Shown: piece after piece, positions 28,501 to 36,531 of the stretch
Position numbering within the stretch: the first letter of the stretch is position 1
Layout of the letters: every line of letters starts with the position of its first letter
NCBI GenBank assembly: GCA_965263335.1
Contig: CBDHHE010000001.1
Location: 3,472,001-3,536,000, forward strand
DNA from: Thermohalobaculum sp965263335
Lineage (GTDB): Bacteria > Pseudomonadota > Alphaproteobacteria > Rhodobacterales > Rhodobacteraceae
Reading direction: 5' to 3'
Length of the DNA stretch: 64,000 nt
Notes under the pieces: model-generated
What the model was told of the DNA's origin: nothing
The model's input: the letters and a program-made list of their open reading frames with translations, nothing else
The model's database searches: none
Position numbers and translations under genes: made by a program

Positions 28501-31267
28501 AGAGAACACTGATCGTAGAGCCGATGAGCTCTGCCCCTGAAACGCCGCCGACATCCCACTGCGGCACCGAGCCGTTGGTGACCGCCCCTTTCTTGAAGCC
28601 TGCGAGCGAGTTCGGGTCCATGTCGATGCTGAGCCCGATCTGCTCGCCTGCAACGAAGCCCTCGGAACCCGCGCCATTCGCATCAAACTTCAGGAGCAGG
28701 CCGCGGTAGCCGCCTTGGGCGTTGTTCTGCGCGACACCGTCCGCAAAAAGTGGGTCCGCGTCGTTTTGGGTTGGCTGGAAAAACTCGTCGTATTCGGCAG
28801 GGCTGACCACCGATGTGCCGCCGGGGGTGTTGATGGTTAGCCCCTTGGCGACACTATCTCCGCCTGTACCGTCGGGATCGAAGACCATATCGCCGTAAAG
28901 CGCCGTCGATACGTCGAAATAGACCCCAACAATGCGGACATCGCCCGTGTTCTCGATGGTGAAGCTGTTGGCTCCGTAGTTCGACAGCTTGACGTTGTTG
29001 CTTCCCGGCAGGATCTTGACCAGAGCAGCCCCGTTCTGGGACGCATCAAAGACATCGGGCTTGTCGAACGCGGTCGAACCAAACGCTGCGGCGGCGTTCG
29101 CAGGTGTGTCTTGGTCCGGAATGTCGACAAAGTTCAGAAACACGGTCGCGGTCGCGCTTCTGCCTGCACCGTCGCTCACAGTGTAGTCGAATGAATCCGT
29201 GCCACTAAGGTCCAGATCTGGATTGTAGACGATCTTGCCGTTCTCGATGACGGTGGACCCGTTCGCCGGGTTCTCGACGGACACGAGTGTGAGCGCTCCA
29301 CCCTCAGGGTCGCTGTCGTTCGCGAGGACGTCGATCGTCACGGGTTGGTCCGGGTTCGTCGACACGGTGTCGTCGTTGGCAATTGGCGCTTCATTGGGCA
29401 GCAGCGCATCGGGATCGATCCCCTGGAGCCGATACTCCCCAGCCTTGCGGACCAGAACGGCCCAGTCCTCCGTCGCGTCCTTGGGAGGGTTTCCAATGGA
29501 AACCAGTCCACCGCCCTGGGCGCTCGTCACCGAACCCTGGAGACCGGGTTCATCGCCGCGAGGATTGAACCAGACGATATCAAACTCACCGGTGAACGCT
29601 GACAGGTCCAGAGTCGCAGATCCGCCATTGGGCAGATAGATGACGTAGATCTCGCCCGGATTGGCGAAGATCCAGTCTCCGGTCTCGATCGTGGCGTCGT
29701 CGAGCGCGTTCATATCGTTGACGGGCAGTTGCTCCCAGAGCTTCCGTGTCGCTCCTGTCCAGGTGTAGGCGATGTCGCGGGTGCGGAAGTCGTCTTGGAT
29801 GTAGTCTTCCTGGAAACTCGGGTACCAGCTCACCCCGGCAAGTTTGCGCGTGAGCATCTGCCACAGCTCGATCCGGTGCACTTTGTGCCATTCGGGATCG
29901 GCGTCTGTGCCAAATCCGCGGCTACCGTTCCAAGCCTCGTCCCAGTGGGTCGGAAAGGCCACCCCTTTTTCGACCTGAGGCTGATGCAGAAAGCTGTTGT
30001 AGGAGGAGTAGGCGCGTGGCGGGCCTGGCTGAATAGACGAAACCTCGAAAGCGCCCAGATCGTGCCCTTCGTTGTGCTGGGCAAGCCAAGTTGGACTGGA
30101 ATAGGTGTGATAGGCCAACGGGTGCTGATAGGGATCTAGGGCCTTGATGTAGTTTGCGGCGGCAAGAGTGTCTGAAAGCGGGATCGTTGCCTCTTCACCA
30201 TGGTTGAAGGTCACGGCGTTGTGGTGACCGAAACGCGCGATCATCTCGCGGTAGTAGAGCATGCGCTCGACCCCGAGCGTGCCACCGTTCAGAAAGGCAT
30301 CATTCTCTCGTTCGAACAGAACAAACTGCAGCTCAATGCCTTTTTGCTGCATGTATTCGAAGAGGATCTCCCACTGCGCCAGCTTCGAGACGTCGTAGCT
30401 CCGGGTCAGCGGCAGATAGGGCTCGGCGGCTTCGTACTCCGTCCATGAGGGAACGTCCACGAGGCTGGGATCTGTCCACGGGCTGACATTTCGTGCATCG
30501 CCGGCGACAGAATTGAGCATCATGTAAAAGGAGTTCATCCCCTTCTCGGCAAAGTAGTTTACCGCACCGATGATGCCTTTTCCCTCGCCGTCCTTCCATG
30601 TGGGGTCGCCCTCGTTCCAGTCCTGAATGTGGGGCGTGTAGGCTTTAAGCGTGTCGACAGGAGCGTCGAAATAACGGCTGTCGTAAAATTCGGCAGAGAG
30701 AGTGTTGTCGAATCCGTCATAAGCAAGAAAGGTTTCTGGGCCGCCCACACCGCTCTTGACGAATGTCTTACCGCTGCCTTCGAAGCCCAGATAGAAATCG
30801 CCGTCATATTTGAGCGTACCATGCGCGCGCATGTCGTCGCCCGTCTTGTCAGACGCACCGACATAGAATGCGCCGGCCGCGCCGTCGAAGGACGCGGACG
30901 TGCCCGCATTGGGGTCAAGGCTCACCGCGACGTTCTCGCCGGTGCGGAACGACGCTTCAAATGTCCAGTTCCCGATCTCAGGTGGTGTGAAGTGAACCCG
31001 CCACACCGAGCCCGACGTGGCGCTGGTGTTCGCCGCATCACCATCTGCAGCAAAGAATCCGGGGACTCTGAGGACCTCGCCAGTGTCCGTGTTGGTGAAC
31101 GTGACATCCAAACGATGATCGAGAAAGGTCGATGCCTGCTCGAATACCGATGGGCCCTCAAAATCTATTGTTATCTTGTGCCACTGCTTTTTCTCGCCAG
31201 TGACTGTCCCGCTCTCCATTGTCCCACGCTCCCCGCATTGCGCTAGCGCAGGCAACCTAATGCTCAC
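25583..31267 (-). CDS. Giant multidomain DUF5060 glycoside hydrolase-like protein with PA14 and H-type lectin-like modules
   Basis: 1,894 codons from GTG 31267; ATG 31219 (with GGAG nine bases upstream) is a likely alternative. Order by eye: DUF5060 (about 28-110, WHKITIDFEGP), a GH/DUF4038-like TIM barrel (about 130-540, with FNHGEE and HWDEAWNG as candidate acidic sites), a collagen-binding-like beta domain (to 620), a cadherin/VCBS-like repeat (about 624-715, VTIDVLANDSDPEGG), an unassigned middle, nine consecutive prolines near 1100, a second VCBS-like repeat (about 1230), PA14 (about 1327-1460, FYLNSDDGSVLFINGQ), a CBM-like module (about 1485-1630) and two H-type-lectin-like repeats. The likely role is binding and cutting an extracellular polysaccharide. 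No Sec signal and no RTX repeats are seen, so the export route is unclear. Confidence 0.82.
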   Translation of the reverse strand: MSIRLPALAQCGERGTMESGTVTGEKKQWHKITIDFEGPSVFEQASTFLDHRLDVTFTNTDTGEVLRVPGFFAADGDAANTSATSGSVWRVHFTPPEIGNWTFEASFRTGENVAVSLDPNAGTSASFDGAAGAFYVGASDKTGDDMRAHGTLKYDGDFYLGFEGSGKTFVKSGVGGPETFLAYDGFDNTLSAEFYDSRYFDAPVDTLKAYTPHIQDWNEGDPTWKDGEGKGIIGAVNYFAEKGMNSFYMMLNSVAGDARNVSPWTDPSLVDVPSWTEYEAAEPYLPLTRSYDVSKLAQWEILFEYMQQKGIELQFVLFERENDAFLNGGTLGVERMLYYREMIARFGHHNAVTFNHGEEATIPLSDTLAAANYIKALDPYQHPLAYHTYSSPTWLAQHNEGHDLGAFEVSSIQPGPPRAYSSYNSFLHQPQVEKGVAFPTHWDEAWNGSRGFGTDADPEWHKVHRIELWQMLTRKLAGVSWYPSFQEDYIQDDFRTRDIAYTWTGATRKLWEQLPVNDMNALDDATIETGDWIFANPGEIYVIYLPNGGSATLDLSAFTGEFDIVWFNPRGDEPGLQGSVTSAQGGGLVSIGNPPKDATEDWAVLVRKAGEYRLQGIDPDALLPNEAPIANDDTVSTNPDQPVTIDVLANDSDPEGGALTLVSVENPANGSTVIENGKIVYNPDLDLSGTDSFDYTVSDGAGRSATATVFLNFVDIPDQDTPANAAAAFGSTAFDKPDVFDASQNGAALVKILPGSNNVKLSNYGANSFTIENTGDVRIVGVYFDVSTALYGDMVFDPDGTGGDSVAKGLTINTPGGTSVVSPAEYDEFFQPTQNDADPLFADGVAQNNAQGGYRGLLLKFDANGAGSEGFVAGEQIGLSIDMDPNSLAGFKKGAVTNGSVPQWDVGGVSGAELIGSTISVLFADGTTATGQLMSDGSQAGAQALVTQTSPELSASVTVNGVPPGGTGEYSDAPIVVVSGPAGATIRVVLTKGFQPTKNDAFNARSIIEQRLADEDFAVNNAAEFQVVDITLGAGETSRDISSLFTYENDPNGFVFDGNTELPLGFVASVVDPSNDNLPLGPVSAPVYLSFDGEDVVPPPPPPPPPADEIELYLINADTDENLGQIVNGEIDSSRLNGAQYSLEARLPNGETAGSVTFALSTGQSRTENAAPYALFGDSNGGTNFRGGALPQDSFSATVTAYEQTGAGGAVIAQRTFDLALVDGGNPPPANTAPVAANDTAATEFETAVSIDVLANDSDQDGDDLFVTAVGDAQNGQTSLVGNEVVYVPDVDFSGTDSFSYSTSDPTGATDTATVTVTVAQGPTVPLPSGMFSAEFYDIEQVSQLSEIDFGGPKAAVDLIEEIQFTRSGGSFWEGGPINTFAARITGKVDVAQAGNYTFYLNSDDGSVLFINGQEVITNDGLHGMVTKTASVNLAAGQADIEVRYFENLGGAGLILDWEGPGTGGRTAVKAASADDATQPDLIVNGSFEDISAGTGPGSTPAGWTTTGTASGVFEATEARGDGYAYALGGWTSVGGQTLEQSVTTIQGTQYALSFDAGGAYSDFTGSLKVIAESTTGDQVLATYTSAQLGNSSPYSLPFTANDSQTNVKFLFDGSGSGDIDIDNVSLAAAPAPKRIEFGSVTTTQDNRSEWHSVEFDGPIANAIVVMGPPSTEDAEPLAVRIRNVTETGFEFQMTEWGNLDGAHATETIAWLAATEGEHQLSDGRTIVAGQTTAQNTSSVSVALTGFDATPVVLAQVSSDNDVQPVTERVDDVTTSGFSVRLQEEEAADQVHASETIDFIALETGTGATLSVGATANAVKNLPFEITSDGIDDFIFLADMQTADGLDTAALRQTSSESGVSVFVEEETSLNAETNHTTEVVGFVFAQEGTQDLI

Positions 31268-31430
31268 CGAAATTCTCTGGCAAGTGAAACTTCGATTAAT
31301 CAGAAGCCCTTTTAAATATTCAATTTAGGGTAGAGCTGTTAGCCGATATATGGGTGATGAAAAGATCGCTGTTCGGCGAAGAACAGAGCATCGCGTTGTT
31401 ATAGATTCACGAGAGTGAGGTTCCGACTAT
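31268..31430. promoter_or_regulatory. AT-rich upstream region of the giant gene
   Basis: A 163-base gap, clearly AT-richer than its surroundings (for example TTTTAAATATTCAATTTAGG at 31310-31329). It probably contains the promoter of the minus-strand giant gene. It also adjoins the end of IS remnant C. No specific operator was recognised. Confidence 0.35.
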
Positions 31431-31817
31431 TCATGTCAGCGGGGGATGCGAGTCGGTTTCAGAAATGTTTTGAAAATTGTGTCTGAGCCTATGACGCGAC
31501 CCCGATATCGCAGTCACGGTTTGTGTAAGCGCAGATTTGCCATCGGTGGAAGGCTGATCGGGCTGAAACCTCCCCATGGTAGAAGCCAGCTTCGCAGGGA
31601 CAATCGTTTCGAGCGCCGGTGGCTGGCAGGTTAGTGATGTGGGCGGACGGACGGTACTTAAGTGCTTGCGCCATTGCTCGACGAGCACTTTGGCCTCCGT
31701 CAGATCGTTTGAGAGTTCGACGTTGTGCAGCTTGTCGCGGAACCTGCCGTTGAAGCTTTCTTTATGGCGGTTCTCCCATGGACTGCCTCGCTCGATAAAC
31801 AGGGTCTTCGCGCGCAC
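31431..31817 (-). pseudogene. IS3-family transposase OrfB C-terminal fragment (remnant C)
   Basis: 128 codons on the minus strand. IERGSPWENRHKESFNGRFR, DKLHNVELSNDLTEAKVLVE and QWRKHLSTVRPPTSL match the end of an IS3-type transposase, and the tail ALTQTV is the normal terminus seen in several such elements. It belongs to the same broad group as remnant A (both have IE-GSPWxN-ES) but points the other way, so the giant gene lies between oppositely oriented remnants. The upstream catalytic part is missing. Confidence 0.83.
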
Positions 31818-31836
31818 CTTAGCGATGCAGTCTTGA

Positions 31837-32868
31837 CTAGTATCCGTTCACGCGATCGACCTCATTGTCGAGCGGAGCGCCAGCGATGAATTTCTGCATG
31901 TTGCGCAGGAACAAATCGAGCGTGAGCGGCACATAACTTTCCCCGTCGTCAGCAGAGACGTGAGGCGTAATCAGCAAATTCGGCGTGCGCCATAGCCGTG
32001 ACTCGGGTGCGATGGGTTCTGGCTTGAAGACGTCCAGAATCGCACCCTTGAGCTCTCCCAGCTCAAGTTTGTCGCACAGAGCACTGTAGTCCATTGCTGA
32101 CTGTCGGCCCACATTGACGATCCCGCATGTCGGTTTGAGCAAGTCAAGGCGCCGCCGATCGATCAACCCGCGAGTTGCCGGTGTATCGGGCATTGCAAGA
32201 TAGAGAACATCGGCATCCGGCAAGACCGCATCGAGCGCGTCGATCGCAACGGTTTCCTGGCACCCGGCAACTGGCACGCCTCGCCGATTGACACCGATGA
32301 TCCGAGGTCCGAGGGGCGCGAGTTTCCTCGCGGCTGCACCTCCGAGACTTCCCGTTCCCAAGATGACGATCGTGGCTCCGGCGACAGGCGTGCTGTAGAG
32401 CGAGTCGTACCGTTGCCGATTTTGATTGGTCATGATTGCCGGGATGTGGTTGTGCAGCATCAGCACCGACATGAGACCATACTCCCCTGCCTTGTCGGCG
32501 TGGACGCCCTTGTTGTTCGTGAGGATGGTGCTCTCGGGAAGCCAATCGAGTGGGAGAAGATGCTCAACTCCTGCGCCAATGCAGTGGATCCATCTGAGAT
32601 TAGGCGCTTTTTCCGCGAGACCCTCTGTCGGAAGATCCCAAGTCAGCAACACATCGGCCGAAGCAATCGACTCGTCGAAGTTCTCCTCGTCCCAGTCGGT
32701 TATCATCTCAACCTTCCTGGAAAGCTCGCCGAACCTTGTCAGGGCTGCCTTGAGCCGGGCGTCCGTTATCGTGAAAACTTCTTCTCCCTTCGCCGTGTTC
32801 GGAAAGGAGCCCGGAGCCCAGCGGTTGTTCTTGATATGAACACGGATTTTTCTTGGAGCATCACTCAT
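31837..32868 (-). CDS. D-2-hydroxyacid dehydrogenase family protein
   Basis: A 343-residue NAD(P)-dependent 2-hydroxyacid dehydrogenase. The nucleotide-binding motif is VILGTGSLGGAAARKL around residue 170. The catalytic set is visible: Arg in VNVGRQSAMD, an acidic residue in VFKPEPI, and His in LITPHVSADD. It would reduce a 2-keto acid or oxidise a D-2-hydroxy acid; the substrate is unknown. Its ATG overlaps the Rieske oxygenase stop by four bases (ATGA), so the two are translated together and probably act on consecutive intermediates. Confidence 0.92.
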   Translation of the reverse strand: MSDAPRKIRVHIKNNRWAPGSFPNTAKGEEVFTITDARLKAALTRFGELSRKVEMITDWDEENFDESIASADVLLTWDLPTEGLAEKAPNLRWIHCIGAGVEHLLPLDWLPESTILTNNKGVHADKAGEYGLMSVLMLHNHIPAIMTNQNRQRYDSLYSTPVAGATIVILGTGSLGGAAARKLAPLGPRIIGVNRRGVPVAGCQETVAIDALDAVLPDADVLYLAMPDTPATRGLIDRRRLDLLKPTCGIVNVGRQSAMDYSALCDKLELGELKGAILDVFKPEPIAPESRLWRTPNLLITPHVSADDGESYVPLTLDLFLRNMQKFIAGAPLDNEVDRVNGY

Positions 32869-34226
32869 TGGCGGTCCTGCTCCTCGATCGCCCTGAGGCT
32901 CTCGATAATGCGGTCATCTCGCTCAGCGAGAGCGAGTTCCTCGTGGGCGAATTGCATGTGCATGACCTGCCGCCCGATGGACTTCAGGAACTCACGGTCG
33001 CCATCTTCACGTGGCGGCAAACGCAGAATGCTGTCCTGGCCATACGTCCGAACGGCTTCTCCGGGGATTTGCTGTGGTTGCGGTGGCTCCTCTCCGTCAG
33101 CCAGCGCTCTCAGCAGCTGCCGCACTCGGCGACGATAGAGTGAGATGCCCCTGTCCGTTGGCATCAGATGCTCACCCTTGTGAGCGCTGATTGGGCCCAT
33201 TCCTTCGACGGCCTCCGCATCGGCCGGTCTTCGCTGTCTTTCCTCGAACGGCCGGTCCACGATCTCACCCTGCTCGATCAACTCGCACCCTTCCTGACTG
33301 TTGTATTCGTCCGGGTCACCGCGTTCGCCAAAATTGGCCCAGGCAAGACTCATGCAGCGTTCATCGTCAACTGGAACAACCCACCGGGTGAACGAGCTGC
33401 GACCGAAGTAGTGTGGTCTGGTGCCATCGGCCTGAAAGGCGGCGCCGGCCTGCGTAAAGTTTGGCAGAATGAGCTCGTTGACCCGCACCCAAACGTGGTC
33501 GCCCACGCGTCGGGTGTTACTGCCGAGAAACTGGAGCCCGCGCTCGAAAACGTCCAGCTCACCGATTTCCGCCATGCCCTGCGAAAACTGCGCTCCTGCA
33601 TTTTGGCTGTGGAGGAAACTGGTGTGGATCGGGTCCATGATCGCATCGAGAACCTGCAGCCAATTGCAACGGTAGTCGACGCGGTAGGGGCGCCTGACGA
33701 GTCCAGGCACATCAAACGCATCATAGTTCGGGAACCCGGGTGCGACTTCGGGGGGACCTAGGTACGCGAACACCAGTCCGTCTCGCTCGATGACCGGATA
33801 GGCCCCCAAGCGCGTACGTGCGCGCACGTCGGCTGCCGGTCCAGGACCGTCTGCTTCGCCCGGCGTCTCGAGAATCTCTCCGTCTGGCGCGAAAAGCCAG
33901 CCATGGTAGCAGCATCGAATGCCGCGTTCTTCGCATTTCCCATAAACAAGTGACGCGCGCCGGTGAGGGCAATGGCGATGCACCAGCCCGATCCGATCGG
34001 CAGTTGTGCGGAAGATCACGAGATCTTCGCCGAGCACACGGACCGGTCGGGGCAATGCTTCGATCTCGGAAGTGAGAGCAACAGGATGCCAGTAGCGCCG
34101 AAACAACTCTCCGCAGGGAGTGCCGGGTCCGGTCTCGGCCAGTTCTCGGTCCGATCCTGGCGACTGGGCTTGTCGGTAACCAGCGTACGCGCTCACATCG
34201 ACATCACTTTGCCCGGTGACGTCCAT
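32865..34226 (-). CDS. Rieske non-heme iron oxygenase, phthalate-dioxygenase-like
   Basis: 453 residues from ATG 34226 (AGAAAGG just upstream); an in-frame ATG at 34274 would add a His-rich tail and lacks a ribosome site. After TGPGTPCGELFRRYWHPV, typical of the phthalate 4,5-dioxygenase group, comes the Rieske cluster: CPHRRAS and CCYHGWLF (C-x-H, C-x-x-H). The mononuclear iron site is carried by LDAIMDPIHTSFLH. It needs a separate reductase; none is encoded nearby. The gene is coupled to the dehydrogenase and diverges from an Lrp-type regulator. The substrate is unknown; aromatic or N-heterocyclic acids are usual in the family. Confidence 0.92.
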   Translation of the reverse strand: MDVTGQSDVDVSAYAGYRQAQSPGSDRELAETGPGTPCGELFRRYWHPVALTSEIEALPRPVRVLGEDLVIFRTTADRIGLVHRHCPHRRASLVYGKCEERGIRCCYHGWLFAPDGEILETPGEADGPGPAADVRARTRLGAYPVIERDGLVFAYLGPPEVAPGFPNYDAFDVPGLVRRPYRVDYRCNWLQVLDAIMDPIHTSFLHSQNAGAQFSQGMAEIGELDVFERGLQFLGSNTRRVGDHVWVRVNELILPNFTQAGAAFQADGTRPHYFGRSSFTRWVVPVDDERCMSLAWANFGERGDPDEYNSQEGCELIEQGEIVDRPFEERQRRPADAEAVEGMGPISAHKGEHLMPTDRGISLYRRRVRQLLRALADGEEPPQPQQIPGEAVRTYGQDSILRLPPREDGDREFLKSIGRQVMHMQFAHEELALAERDDRIIESLRAIEEQDRQ

Positions 34227-34357
34227 CTGGAGCCTTTCTGCGCAATTCGAATGGTGATGCTCCTGAGAATGCAAAGAAGTACCGAATTTTGCAATAAGAT
34301 TGACTGTTCCGCAGCATTCCCTTTACGGACTGCGTAAATCGAAAGAGCGGGGTCGCT

Positions 34358-34948
34358 GTGTCTCTGCACTTTTGCACGGATGCACGGATGGCGAACTTGG
34401 GCGAAGAGAGACTTGAGATCGTTGGCGGGCGGGCGGCTCGAAGCGGAAAGCTGGGAACAGGCGGCACCGGTCGCACGAGCAATCTCACCTCGCCGGCGGA
34501 CAAGCTGAACAAATTGATCATCCAGATGCTGGAGGAAGATGGACGCAGGCCATTCAACGAGATTGCCGCAGCGCTCGACGTCTCCGAAGGGACGGTTCGG
34601 AACCGGGTCAACGGCATGCGCCAATCTGGTCAATTGCAGATTGTTGCCATCGTCGACCCACTGGCTGTGGACTATGAAACCGATGCCATGCTCGGGGTGA
34701 AGGTTGCGCAGAGCGCGACGCCTGCAGAAGTTGCCGAGCGACTGGGGCAGTTGCCCGAGGTCATTTACATACTTTGGGTCTCCGGGCGCTTCGATCTTCT
34801 GGTCGAACTGGTCAGCGATCAGAGAGACCAGCTCATTCGTTTCCTGGAAGAGCATATTCACGGAAGACAAGACATTGCCGATGTCGAGACGATGACCGGC
34901 CTGAGGAACTTCAAGAACCAGTTCTTACTGAAACAAAACTGGCCCTGA
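34358..34948 (+). CDS. Lrp/AsnC family transcriptional regulator
   Basis: A 196-residue DNA-binding regulator. The helix-turn-helix is in LIIQMLEEDGRRPFNEIAAA and LDVSEGTVRNRVNGM (residues about 55-90), followed by the RAM ligand-binding domain with VSGRFDLLVELV. Starts are GTG 34358 or ATG 34388; neither has a strong ribosome site, and the N-terminal 40 residues are longer than in most Lrp proteins. It sits between the divergent Rieske operon and the glutamine-synthetase-like gene, 29 bases before the latter, so it likely controls both in response to the pathway's amino acid or amine. Confidence 0.9.
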   Translation: MSLHFCTDARMANLGEERLEIVGGRAARSGKLGTGGTGRTSNLTSPADKLNKLIIQMLEEDGRRPFNEIAAALDVSEGTVRNRVNGMRQSGQLQIVAIVDPLAVDYETDAMLGVKVAQSATPAEVAERLGQLPEVIYILWVSGRFDLLVELVSDQRDQLIRFLEEHIHGRQDIADVETMTGLRNFKNQFLLKQNWP

Positions 34949-34977
34949 CCCAGACATCAACAATGATGGTGCACTAG

Positions 34978-36402
34978 GTGGATAAGATATATTTCAGTTC
35001 CTTTGACGAAGCGGTGGAGCGCAACCGTTCGAGGGTTGCAGAGCTTCAACAGCGCCTTGAAGCAAAGGGCGTCAAATACGTTCTGTGCTGCTGGATCGAC
35101 TTACTCGGATTGCCGAAGACCAAGCCCGTCCCGATATGGGACTTGGAGACGCTTTGCGTCGGAAAAGGACCGCAGTTCGCCGTGCACTCAATTTCGTTTG
35201 TGCCCGAACTGGGTCCAGCAGATTCCGACCAAATCATGCTGCCGGATCTGGATGCTGTTTATCCCTGCCCGTGGGATGCGGAGCAGGTCTGGATTTTCGC
35301 CGATCTCTACTGGGAAGGAAAGCCCTACAGCCATTGCCCGCGAATGGCTCTGAAGCGCCAGTATCAGGCGGCGTTGAACAAGGGTTACCGGCCGATGGCT
35401 GGAGTCGAACCTGAGTTCATTGTGCTCCGCTACAACGACGATGGGCACGCCGTCAAAGCATTCGACAATGATCCGGCTCTGCCCAATGGCCGTCGCCCAA
35501 GACGCCAGGCATGGGGGTACGACGTCGAAGCATCGATCGACTCGATGCCGTTTCTCGGTGAGCTCATAGACATTCTCGGCGAGCTGAAGTGGGACCTGCA
35601 CGATGTGGTTGCCGAAGGTGCATATTCGCAGTTCGAGCTCGATTTCGGCTACACCAACGCCGTTGAAATGGCAGACAGACTGACGTTTCTCAGGGTGCTC
35701 CTGAAGGAGGTTGCAAAGCGCCATGGTTGCTTTGTGACCTTCATGCCGAAGTTCACGATCGGCGACTGGCGATCGGGAGCGCACATCAACTTCTCGATCC
35801 AGGATCTGGCCAGCGAGCGCAACCTGTTTGGTGACAAGGAAGCCGGATGGTCTGACGAGGTCTACCACGCCGTAGCGGGATTGCTTCGCCACGGAGGCGG
35901 TCTCTCGGCGATCACATGCTCGACGGTGAACTCCTACAAGGGGCTCGTTGCCCGCGTGCCGGGCTTCGAAGGTGGTGTGTTCACCTGGGCGCCCACCCAC
36001 ATGACCTACGGGCCGAACAACCGATCAGCGATGCTGCGTTTGCCTCAGAACCGCTACTGTATCGAGAACCGGGCCACCGACATGTGCATGAACGCCTATC
36101 TGGCGCTTGCTGGAACAACCCGGGCGACCATCAAGGGTCTCGAAGAAAAGCTCGAGGCCGGACCTCCACTTGGTCGCGATCTCTATCTCATGAGCGAGGC
36201 CGAACTCTCTGAGGCAGGAATCCAACGCCTCCCGCGCTCGCTCGGAGAAGCAATCGAGCTGTTCCGAACAGATGCTCTGATGAAGGAGGTGCTCGGCGAG
36301 GGAATGCACGCGTCATACTGCGAGTACAAGCAAGATGAGTGGGATAGGTACAACGTGGCGATAACGGATTGGGAAGTCGAGGAGTACATGCGTCTCTACT
36401 AG
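34978..36402 (+). CDS. Glutamine synthetase-like ATP-dependent gamma-glutamyl ligase (GlnT/GMAS-like group)
   Basis: 474 residues, GTG start. The GS catalytic domain is intact: AGVEPEFIVLRY (metal-binding Glu), EGAYSQFELDF, FMPKFTIGDWRSGAHINFS (His for glutamate/ATP), NSYKGLV, and NRYCIENRATDMCMNAYLA (Arg/Glu of the active site). The N-terminal beta-grasp has VLCCWIDLLGLPKTK. Type I GS adenylylation has NLYDLP; here it reads DLYLMS. Divergent GS-like enzymes of this sort often glutamylate methylamine, ethanolamine, polyamines or anilines rather than ammonia. Beside a Rieske oxygenase, an amine-activating role is attractive but inferred. Confidence 0.9.
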   Translation: MDKIYFSSFDEAVERNRSRVAELQQRLEAKGVKYVLCCWIDLLGLPKTKPVPIWDLETLCVGKGPQFAVHSISFVPELGPADSDQIMLPDLDAVYPCPWDAEQVWIFADLYWEGKPYSHCPRMALKRQYQAALNKGYRPMAGVEPEFIVLRYNDDGHAVKAFDNDPALPNGRRPRRQAWGYDVEASIDSMPFLGELIDILGELKWDLHDVVAEGAYSQFELDFGYTNAVEMADRLTFLRVLLKEVAKRHGCFVTFMPKFTIGDWRSGAHINFSIQDLASERNLFGDKEAGWSDEVYHAVAGLLRHGGGLSAITCSTVNSYKGLVARVPGFEGGVFTWAPTHMTYGPNNRSAMLRLPQNRYCIENRATDMCMNAYLALAGTTRATIKGLEEKLEAGPPLGRDLYLMSEAELSEAGIQRLPRSLGEAIELFRTDALMKEVLGEGMHASYCEYKQDEWDRYNVAITDWEVEEYMRLY

Positions 36403-36531
36403 GGTCTTCGTTTGCCAAGTTTCGCGCCGACGCCATCAGATCCAGGGGGCGAAGTCTCTTGTTGTCCGATTTCTCGAAAGTCTCGGTTCAGGCCCACGTG
36501 GTGTGAACCCCGGTGTCGCAAAGCGGAATCG
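36403..36531. other. Intergenic gap between convergent genes
   Basis: 129 bases between the convergent ends of the GS-like and HlyD-like genes. I found no convincing terminator hairpin or gene. Confidence 0.3.

Noticed and set aside
25892..31246. Several plus-strand ORFs of 100-300 codons inside the giant gene
   Set aside because: They are antisense to continuous, recognisable domains of the minus-strand gene and have no motifs.
35188..36000. Minus-strand ORF of 270 codons opposite the GS-like gene
   Set aside because: Shadow of the conserved glutamine-synthetase catalytic domain.
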